Shown: positions 55,901 to 64,000 of the stretch, in pieces
Position numbering within the stretch: position 1 is the stretch's first letter
How the letters are laid out: each line of letters opens with the position of its first letter
Origin: Pleodorina starrii
Taxonomy: Eukaryota; Chlorophyta; Chlorophyceae; Chlamydomonadales; Volvocaceae
Assembly: GCA_030267565.1 (NCBI GenBank)
Contig: BRXU01000006.1
Coordinates: 5,072,001-5,136,000, forward strand
Reading direction: 5' to 3'
Length of the DNA: 64,000 bases
Program-made: the position numbers and the translations under genes
Notes under the pieces: generated by a model
Seen by the model: only the letters and a program-made list of their open reading frames with translations
The model's database searches: none
What the model was told of the DNA's origin: nothing

Positions 55901-58895
55901 TGACACAAAATGCATTGCGGCATTCCTCGCGTACGTCCACCACCAGCAGGCGCGGGCGTATCATTGTCGATTATATGTTATGGGCATCCCACGTCTGGCT
56001 CTCGGCCAGGCCGCGCCATTGTTCAAGGCAAAACGTCGTCAGGCCCCCGGCCACGATGGCATGCATGCTGACCCGGCCATGATGCCCCCTACAGTTGTCC
56101 ACAAGTCAGCCCCCCGCCCGGTCCCTGTCTCGCCTTCCGTCTGACTACATATGATCGGCCCAGGTCACGTGTACGAAACCCGAGTGCGGCCTGCAGTTCG
56201 CGCGCGGTCGGATGCCCGTCAGCTTCTGGTGCGCCATATTGTGGATTAACGAGCAGCTAGCATGAGTCGTACACGAAGCCATACACGTATCAGCAGTGCT
56301 GCCGCTGTTCACACGCAGCACATACAGCGGCACTCTTGGGCCGCGCTGCGCTGCGCTGCGCTGCCCGGGTGCAACCCACACATGCACCCCGCAGCGCAAC
56401 CATCACTCCATGGGCTCCTAAACTCCAAGCAACGAACGAACGCGCTTGCCCGGTCCCTTACCGCCGCTCAGCCAGCACCAGCTGACATGGCCGGCAGCGA
56501 GCCCACGTGACCTCCCCCGCCCCCACGTACCCAATCAGCCCACAGCCGCAAATGCGAACTGCCGAGACGCCGCGCCACGCACGTGCCACATGCATTATTA
56601 AACGGAGTTGTTACGCGCGCAGACGTGCACGTCGTACTGCAGGGTCTCATGTGTTGCCGTCGCGGACTCGCACCATGATTGCGTCCGCTAACATGCAAAC
56701 CCTAATCTGCACCGACCGCGCGCCTCTCCCTAATCTTGCCTCATCTCTCCCTGCCCTCGCGCAGTGAGGCGTGTCTTCTGAACCGCCATGGAGGTACGTA
56801 CGTCACGTGAGCGCACGGCACAGTGCACGCCGTTACAAACTGGGTTGGGCGGGCGGGTGAGGTCGGTCGCAGACGTGAAGCATCATGCTTGATAATGCTG
56901 GGAGTACGGTGGAGCAAGATGCAGCAGGATCATTCCCGGTAATGCAGCACGGTGGATGGGGTGCGGGTGCATCCTTCCTGATATTGGACATGCGTCCACC
57001 GAACGCAGCTCCCCGGCCAACTTGACGACCCCTCGCTGCGCTACCCCCCGCGCGCCCCCACCTCCCGATGTACTGTTCTGTTCAGAGGACGCGGCGGTCG
57101 CCATCGCGAGCGGCAAATGGGTGTGTCCCGTCTGCCGCGGCAGCTGTGGCAAGGGCTGCGCCTCCTGCTGCAACTGCGGGCCATGTCGCCGCAAGGTCCG
57201 TACATTCGGGCCTAAGGGGTCTCCGCCGGGATGACACCGGGGCGGGCGGGTGCAGCCGACGATGCGCAGCGGGCGTACGTACGTGCGTACCCGCATGTGC
57301 GTACCCGAAACTTCATTTAGTGAGGTTTGGCGGATGGCGCGACTGTTGGATGGATGGATGGATGACACTGGACAGGTGCAGTTGCCGCAGGCGAGGCACA
57401 AGTCGCTGCCCCGGAGGGAGCAGTTGAGCCGGCGGCCAGTCAGCCAGTGAACCAGTAGCCAGTGGCAAACAAACGTCGCCCCGTCGGCTTTGTTGGCCCC
57501 ACGGCTACGATGCTGCAGTCGCAGCACCACGCGCTGCCGAGTGGCAAATGTCCCCAGGAGCCATCCCCTCGCTCCTGATCCTGCGTTCCGTCGGCTCCCC
57601 CTGACCAGCCCTCCCCTCTTCGCGCCATGTCCCCGTCATGTCGCTCAGTTGGGTCTACCGCCCACCGGAAACATCAAGTCCCTCACACTGGACAAGGGCT
57701 TCACAAACGCCCACGACTACCTGGTCTGGCAGGTCACTGGTAAGTAGGATGTACGGATTGAACGAGCGAGTGCGCTGCACCATTAGGGGGGCTTTAGGTT
57801 ACGCAAGTCGTCAATTGATGCATCAGCGGTGAGAGGGCCGCGCGGGGCTGTGCCGAAGACGATCGTGTGTGTTGGTCGGCATACACGGGCTGCAGCGGCC
57901 CGGGTGCGTTGGCTGCCCTCCAGCAAAAGAAGACGGCTCTCCGCTCAGATGATGTGTCCTCCTCGTAGGATGTCGTACTTTTGGTACACAGGGCCTCGCA
58001 TGTAACGCGCGGAGGGTATGTTTTGTAACCTTCCCTTCCTGACCGGGCCTGACGACGATCAGGCGACACCACACAGTCTCATCGTGTCAGATAGCAGCGG
58101 GAAGTTCACTTGGGCGGGAATGGTCTTAGGGTTGTTCACTCCTTCCGCGGCCAATCAAGCATAGCTCATGGATGCACATGTGTTGGTTGGAGCATTGAGG
58201 GGGCGTTTAGCATCATGGGTTTTGCGTCCTGGGTTGGGTTGGGTGGCATCCACGTCACCAATACCAGGGGCAGGAAGGCGTTGAGCGTGCTTTGCCGGCT
58301 GGTGATGACAGTGGTTGAGAGACACAGTGCTGGTAGGCACGGCCTGCACCTTTACATGCCTTGGCGTAATCGTGGTGCCTTTCTGCCCGCAGGTGAGAGC
58401 CAGGAGGAGTTGACGAAGCGCAAGCTGAGCAGGCCGTGGGCGGCCTGGATGCAAGAGCCGCGGCCGCAGCAGCAGCAGCAGGGCGAGGAGGAGGGGGAGG
58501 AGGAGGAGGCGAGTCGGGACGCGGCGTCGAGCGAGGAGGACGGCGAGGAGGAGGACGGTGAGGAGGAGGAGAAGGGGGCCGTGGAGGAGGACGAGGAAGA
58601 GGAGGATGATGCACTGAAGCCCGAGCTTCAGCTTGACTCTGCGGATCGGGAGGGGGAAGAGACGGATCAGGAGGGCCGGGAGGCGGAGGCGGAGGACCAG
58701 AAGGAGAGCAACGAGGACGAGCAGCAGCAGCAGGAGGAGGAGGGCGAGGAGCGGGCGGGCGGCCGCCGCTGGGGCCGCAAGCGCAGGGCGGCGGGCGCGG
58801 CGGCGGCAACAAAGGGGCGCAAGGCCGCCAAGGACGGTGTGGCCTGCGCCGCTGGTCGCGGCCGCCGCCACGTGCACGGCGGTGGCGACAGGTGA
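52917..58895 (+). CDS. CDCA7/R1-type 4CXXC zinc-finger protein
   Basis: Nuclear zinc-finger protein of the zf-4CXXC_R1 family; animal CDCA7 recruits the HELLS remodeller and supports DNA-methylation maintenance. Eleven exons, all in phase, 443 residues: 52917-52991, 53160-53315, 53695-53837, 54109-54196, 54470-54513, 55768-55795, 56164-56228, 56765-56793, 57086-57195, 57649-57739, 58393-58895. After an N-terminal RRSTRERPNVIYNEDETFR segment, the zinc domain reads VTCHWCRQKTTSLK, VTCTKPECGLQF, FCEACLLNRHGED, WVCPVCRGSCGKGCASCCNC, GPCRRK, then LPPTGNIKSL and KGFTNAHDYLVWQV. This is the family order of Cys pairs followed by the PTG and GF..V..YL blocks. The third knuckle is longer than the CRGICNCSFC of CDCA7. 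The C-terminus is a long acidic Glu/Asp run followed by a basic tail (GRRWGRKRRAAGA), which suggests histone or chromatin contact. Two exons are tiny (28 and 29 nt). Start chosen: ATG at 52917. Confidence 0.87.
54683..55523. repeat. Direct repeat pair bounding about 0.8 kb inside an intron
   Basis: GGGGTTATCCACGTATAGAC plus CGG (54683-54705) and GGGGTTACCCACGTATAGGC plus CGG (55501-55523) match at 21 of 23 bases. Both lie in the 1.25 kb intron between exons 5 and 6 of the zinc-finger gene. No transposase frame or clear terminal inverted repeat was seen between them. Confidence 0.5.
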
Positions 58896-60487
58896 AGCCA
58901 GCGCGCCGATGCACAGCAGCAACACCACTACCAGGCATGCTGCAATGACCCGTGTAGTGAAGCATGAGGAGGTCTAGGTTGACCTGATAACTGGGCCTGC
59001 TAGGCCCCCCTACGCTGAATGAGATCCATGTGTTTGTGCTTCGGACCGGAACCCAACATCATTGTGACTGTTATTGTTATTGTTATTTTTATTGTTGTTG
59101 TTACAGTTGGCTTAATACGGCGATGGTCCCGAGGCACATGTTACCACTTGCCGGTCTTTTGTTAGCCCCAACCCCCATGACGCGTCTGCATGTGGCTCGC
59201 TGCGGGTGGACTTGCACTCGGTTTGGGACCACAGCCCACCCATCTAGATGGATGGATTCGTAGCGATCAAAGTCTGGGGGTCGCGATCTCTTTGGCTATC
59301 GTAAGGTATCGTACTGTACGTACACAAGGGATGGGGCACTTATCCAGATAGCACGTGCAAATACTACCCGGGGAGAAGGCTCTCATATTCGCGGCCACGG
59401 AGGAATATACCCATGACGCTATCGACTTGGCGACGGTCCCCAGGCCCCGCAAACAGGCGCACCGATATACCTGACAGTAACTTGCGGGCGACACCTCCTG
59501 CGGGCGGAATGACCCCTCCTGTCACAGGATAGCCTGATCCGGGAGCATATCGCGAGGCCGCGATATGCGATTCGAGGGCGTGTGAGGCCCGTGCAGTGCT
59601 CTGACAGCGCGACAGCCGATGTAACCGTCGTTCACTCGTTCGACCATTTGTCCATCTAACAGCCCCGCCTATCCCCAACCCCGAGGTCCATTTCTGCTTA
59701 ATTGCTTGTCATAGGTACGATAAGATCAGTAAAATAGCGTTTGCGACTGCGATAGATAGCCTTATGAGCAGCACGCACGCGATAGATGTTCCTGTAGGGC
59801 GCAATATGATGCAACTGCGGTAAAACGATAGGTTACTGTACGTATCCATATTATATACGCTAATACATGGTTATACAAAGCAGGTTCATCTGATACTGTA
59901 TTCTGCGTCAGCTACATGGGCGTTGGCAAACCTGACAACTGACCAATCCAGGCGGTCGGCAACGGATTGTCCTTCGAAAATGATTTACTAACCAATTCGG
60001 GAATTTATTATCAGCAAAATTACAGGAAATGAGATGATGGACTCGACCGTGTACAGGCGAGCGACCGCCGATATTCTCGTCGGCGTGCACGCGCATGCAG
60101 TCACGTCGAGCCCTTGTAACATGTGTAATATTAAGCAAGCAACTTTCATTAAGTTCTTAATGTAAAGTGAACTCCGGTATATATGAAACAGTTTCCTTGC
60201 ATGCAGTCAGTAAGGGACACCCCTGGCACACGCCACGCGTACGCCAGCCGCACGCCTGGCCTCCGCACAACTACCGCCCACGGCACCGAAGCCCATAAAT
60301 GTTAGAGAATTTCTCATAAAGTGCAAATTTCTCGCCTGACTAGCGAGGAAAGTCTCCTGGCGTCCGGTGGATTAGGTTTTCCACCCGTCTGACTGCCCGG
60401 GCAACCCTACCATTCGTCGTCTGCGGTAACACTCACATTGAACGCGCGGTCGAACCAGAATTTCAAATTCGGTTCAATCGGCTTGCC
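58896..60487. other. Intergenic region between the zinc-finger and ferric-reductase genes
   Basis: Contains a TTATTG/TTGTTG microsatellite at about 59070-59103 and is otherwise unique, with AT-rich stretches (59700-59900, 60120-60190). TGTAA occurs on the plus strand at 59620-59624, 60115-60119 and 60124-60128; any could end the zinc-finger transcript. No coding exon was seen. The right part should hold the ferric-reductase promoter. Confidence 0.55.
59620..59624 (+). terminator. Candidate TGTAA polyadenylation signal for the zinc-finger gene
   Basis: First plus-strand TGTAA after the stop at 58895, 725 bp downstream. Plausible for this lineage but not proven; further copies lie at 60115 and 60124. 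Confidence 0.35.
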
Positions 60488-63400
60488 ATGACCGCCTCGT
60501 CATCGTGCAATTCGGCCATGCGCCGTCGCGTGCTGCGCGGCGTCGCAGCCGCGATCTGCTGGGCCGTCATCGCCGCCGGCGCCATTGCCTTTGCATTCTT
60601 CTACTGCACCACCCCCACTCGCTGGTTCAACGTCCGGGCCACGGAGCTCATCGCCTGGCGCAACACCCTCGTCCTCCAATACAATTTTGCAAATGCAACG
60701 ACCGGCCGGGCCACGGCCCTGCTGCCTGGCAGCCTCAGCTTTATGGTGGGTGGGGCGGGGCCAATACCTGCTGCCCAATTGATGTACCGAATTGGGGCCC
60801 GCTCATGGGCCGCATGCAAGCCCGGCAATAGTTTTAGCGCTCTTGCATGATGGAGTGCCTTGCGGCATTGGGGCGCTCCGATGCAACGTCTCGTGTCAAA
60901 TTTGCAAATGCAGCTTTGGGTTTGGAAGGGCTATTTGCCGAGGCGGCGCTCGAGCGCACCAAGTCGCAGTCCGTGTTGTCCCGCATGTCAAAGCACAGCA
61001 CAGCACAGCAGTCAGTTTGCGTCCATCGCTCCGCTCCGCATGGTAGTGGGCGATGGTTCCCGCGGCCATCCCCGCATGTTTGCCTGCCTGCCTACCTGCC
61101 GGCAAAAGGCCTGGTCTTCGAGCCATCTAGAATCTGCCCAGACCGGTTATTGGGAAAACCGTTGCGTGGTTCATACACTTGTTTGCTCGTTTGATTGTGT
61201 TGTGTTAAAGGATGGTCTCGCAAGCGCGTACCCCGTGCTTTTCCGCCCAATTGGCACCGCGCATTCACCTCCTCTCTTTTCATTTTTTGTCGCCCCAGGA
61301 GACGATCATCTGAACACTGCTCGCTTGCCCCCCACCCGCCCCCTTCCCTTGTCCCCCCGCCGTCCGCCCATCTCTGCCCATCTCGCAGCTCATTTGGCAA
61401 TGGTGCGGCACACTGGCGGTTGCTCTGGGCTCGGCGGGCCTTATGTGGCTGGCATCAGCGCCGTCGTCCGGCGCCGCCTCCGTTGACAGCAAGGTGGAGA
61501 AGGAGAAAGTGCGGCCATGGTGTCTGGGCGCCGCCGCCCGAAAGGTACGAGTGGCGGCAACGCGTGTTGTGCACACGCGTGTAGGTCGGGATCCCGCTGT
61601 CATGTGCAGCGGACGGCACGCAGGCGTCCCCGACACCGGGGGCGCAAGCGCTTCACACTGGAAGCGCTTGCGCCTAGGTCGAGTTCGCACTGGACGAGCA
61701 GTGATTGGTTCCGGGGCCCGGGCATGGGCCTGGTCCCCAGTTCGATCCCAACCGGGAGCGTACGTCTGCGCTCCAACTGCCAGTCAGTTTGACCACATAT
61801 TTCCCAGCCACCAACGGTGCACGACACCGGGATTGGCATCATAAGCGAAATGACGGCTTGCGGAGTGGATACATGGCGGGCGCCTGTACCGCAGTATGCG
61901 TCCAGCGCTTGCAAAGCCGTACCAAGTCAACAGATCACTTATATGCTGACATGCCCTCAATCCTCGTCCCTCTTCCCGAACGTCCTCGCAGTCCGTAACC
62001 CGCGCTCGGCGGCTGTTGCGTTGCCGTGTTCCCCCCGGTCGTCTTTGGCGCACCCTCCTGGGCCCCGACGGTCTGTCGCTTCTGGACCTGCTTCTGATCC
62101 TGTTGTGGATCGGACTGCACATCCTGTGGATACACGAGATGATCATGCGCACGTTGGACAACAGACGCGCCGCCCCGCCGCCGCCAAAACGTGCGCTGCT
62201 GGGCCTGTCGGGGTGCGCTGGGCGAGTGGGCAGCAGCGGGGATGGAGCGGCCCGCTTGGATACCGTAGATTTGAAAGCTCCGTCGGTTTACAATCCCGAC
62301 AGTTAATTGCTCTTAAAGGCTCTTAACCCAACTCCCGTTTGTGGCGGTATGGGACCCAAACAGTCAATTGCATCCATGGACAAATATACGTTTTTATCTA
62401 GGACGGGACGGATGCAACAATTGGGAAGTGGGAACACTCGTTTCTCGTCCGCGGATCACATCATTGGTCATGACACCCTCCCGCCGCTGCCTCCCTCCGT
62501 CCCACGTGCAGCCATCGTGAGGAGCCCCCCGACCGCCAAGACATCGGCACCCGCGACCTCACCCTCCAACGCCACCGCCATCCCGCCTCCGAGGGCGCTC
62601 ACGAACCCCACCACCTCCACGACTCCGAGCACCACTGGACGTCGGCTGATGCAGACCGCCTCCGCCCCCTCCCCGTCCGCCGGGGGCAACGCAACGTCAC
62701 CCTTGCCCTCAACCTCACCGTCAACGGCCAAGTCGCCGACTGGTAATGCCACGTCTCCGCCACCCAAGGCCAACGCTGCCCCGCCGCCAACGGCCAAGAA
62801 GCTCAAGCCTCTGCCGGAGGTTGTGCAGGACGGGTGAGTGTACGGCAAGGTTGTGCCGGTGATGACAGGAGCGGCTGGTGGGGAACTGTCTTTGCCCAAG
62901 CCTGTTCCCGTAACATGCAACCCTGACGATCCCCAATGAGCCCCAACCCACAACACCCGACCCCATCCTCAACCCCACCCCGCAGCGCTGCCAAGTACTT
63001 TGGTTGGGTTGGCCGCCTGGACATTCTGCTGCTGTTCTTCCCGCTGCCCCGCTGCAACTTCCTGCACTGGCTGGTGGGCTCCGACTTCCCGGCAATTGTC
63101 AAGTACCACAGGTGGGGGAGAGTGCGGGATTGGGGACATCGGGAGGGTGGACGAGGGTACGCGTCGGTGCTCAGTGGTAGTACCTAATTCAACCCCTGAT
63201 AAATGCCGCCGTTGCGACTGATGTCGTACTGCCGTACTGCCGCGCAGATGGCTAGGTCACGGTACCCTGATGGTCTACTCCCTCCACGGAATCACCTACA
63301 TGTCCATGTGGACGCATGCTGGAACGTGAGTAGGTGACAGGGTAGTGCCGCGCAGTACATGTCGTACGTTCTGGTGCCGAACCATGCAGAGGTGGAGTTG

Positions 63401-64000
63401 TCGGTACGAAATGCGTCGTGCTACACTGAATCGCGCGTAACCAAGAACGTGATGGAACATGGTACAGTACAGCGGTAGCGTTCCCCTTTCCCCCTTCGCA
63501 TTCCTCGCCCATCCTGTCAGAGTGCACTCACAGAGATGGAGGAAGGAGGAAGGAAGGTCGCCTCAGGCCCCCCCCCGCCCCACACCGATCTCACCCCGTC
63601 CACTCGTGCACCTTATTAATGAACCGGGTATCGAATGTTTGGGGCATTCGCAGGCTGAGTTCCATGCTGTACTGGGGCATGGATGCGGGCGTGAACCGTC
63701 TGTCCGGTCTGGTGGCGCTGTGTGGCGGTTGGCTGCTGTGGGTGACGAGCATCCCCTTCGTCCGCCGCCGCCTGTTCAATCTGTTCTACGGCTGCCACAT
63801 TCTGGGTGCGGTGGTGTTCATGCTCTTCGCCTTCATGCACCGGAAGGACGTCGCCACCTGGGTCATGCCGGGTGAGCGAGGGGGGGAGGGACGGGAGGGT
63901 GGGGATAGGATGGGTGGACTCGTGGGCGGGTGGGTGCAGGGCGTGGAGGGGAGGGGAAGGCGGGTGGGGTGGGTAGAGTGGGCGAAGGGGCTACGTGGGA
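60488..64000 (+). CDS. Ferric-chelate reductase (FRE/FRO-type), N-terminal part, runs off the right edge
   Basis: Plasma-membrane flavocytochrome b that reduces ferric iron (or copper) with cytosolic NADPH. Seven exons in phase: 60488-60745, 61389-61544, 61992-62190, 62512-62833, 62986-63111, 63248-63325, 63654-63871, giving the first 452 residues. Membrane segments include GVAAAICWAVIAAGAIAFAF, WCGTLAVALGSAGLMWLAS and LLDLLLILLWIGLHILWIHE. An outer loop rich in Ser/Thr/Pro (exon 4) has several NAT glycosylation sites. The heme core follows: YFGWVGRLDILLLFFPLPR, then HRWLGHGTLMVYSLHG and CHILGAVVFMLFAFMH. Both His pairs have the H-x13-H spacing of bis-heme reductases. The FAD and NADPH domains lie beyond the window. 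The start is an ATG just before a basic segment and the first membrane helix. Confidence 0.85.

Noticed and set aside
1..64000. tRNA, rRNA, integrase/transposase or viral genes
   Set aside because: I looked for cloverleaf-type and ribosomal signatures and for mobile-element protein motifs by eye and found none convincing; a tRNA or TE search program would be needed to exclude short or decayed copies.

Overview
This 64 kb window is nuclear DNA of a chlamydomonadalean (volvocine-type) green alga. The signs are GC-rich coding sequence, many short exons with GTGAGT/GTGCGT-like donors and CAG acceptors, proteins swollen by Gly/Ala/Ser/Gln runs, a TGTAA-type polyadenylation signal, and the gene families present. 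I do not claim a species. All exon models were built by hand, following reading phase across each junction, without transcript data.

The left half is read on the minus strand. From right to left it carries a COM1/SAE2/CtIP-type DNA-end-resection protein (27956 to 22440), a 3-ketoacyl-CoA synthase (20551 to 16587), a ZIP zinc/iron transporter (14557 to 11127) and the N-terminal part of a Rab3GAP catalytic subunit (8315 to beyond base 1). The right half is read on the plus strand: a giant receptor-type class III nucleotide cyclase (30926 to 50133, about 4,796 residues), a CDCA7/R1-type 4CXXC zinc-finger protein (52917 to 58895) and the N-terminal part of a ferric-chelate reductase (60488 to beyond 64000). 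The strand switch lies in a 3 kb, AT-richer gap (27957-30925) that holds a perfect inverted repeat with 102 bp arms.

Tandem repeats are prominent. Introns of the Rab3GAP gene hold a 1.93 kb strictly alternating purine-pyrimidine array of a 14-mer and a 905 bp array of 181 AAGGG units. The last ZIP intron is mostly a GGGA array, and a CCTGC/CCTGT array lies downstream of ZIP. In two cases the array is pyrimidine-rich on the transcript and runs to, or nearly to, a 3' splice site.

The genes do not form one pathway. They cover Rab-GTPase regulation, metal uptake (ZIP and ferric reductase, at opposite ends), very-long-chain lipid synthesis, DNA repair, chromatin and cyclic-nucleotide signalling. 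The most unusual items are the giant cyclase (solute-binding ectodomain, one membrane span, two degenerate cyclase domains, about 1,900-residue low-complexity tail), the perfect inverted repeat just upstream of the COM1-like start, and the non-B-DNA-prone intronic arrays.
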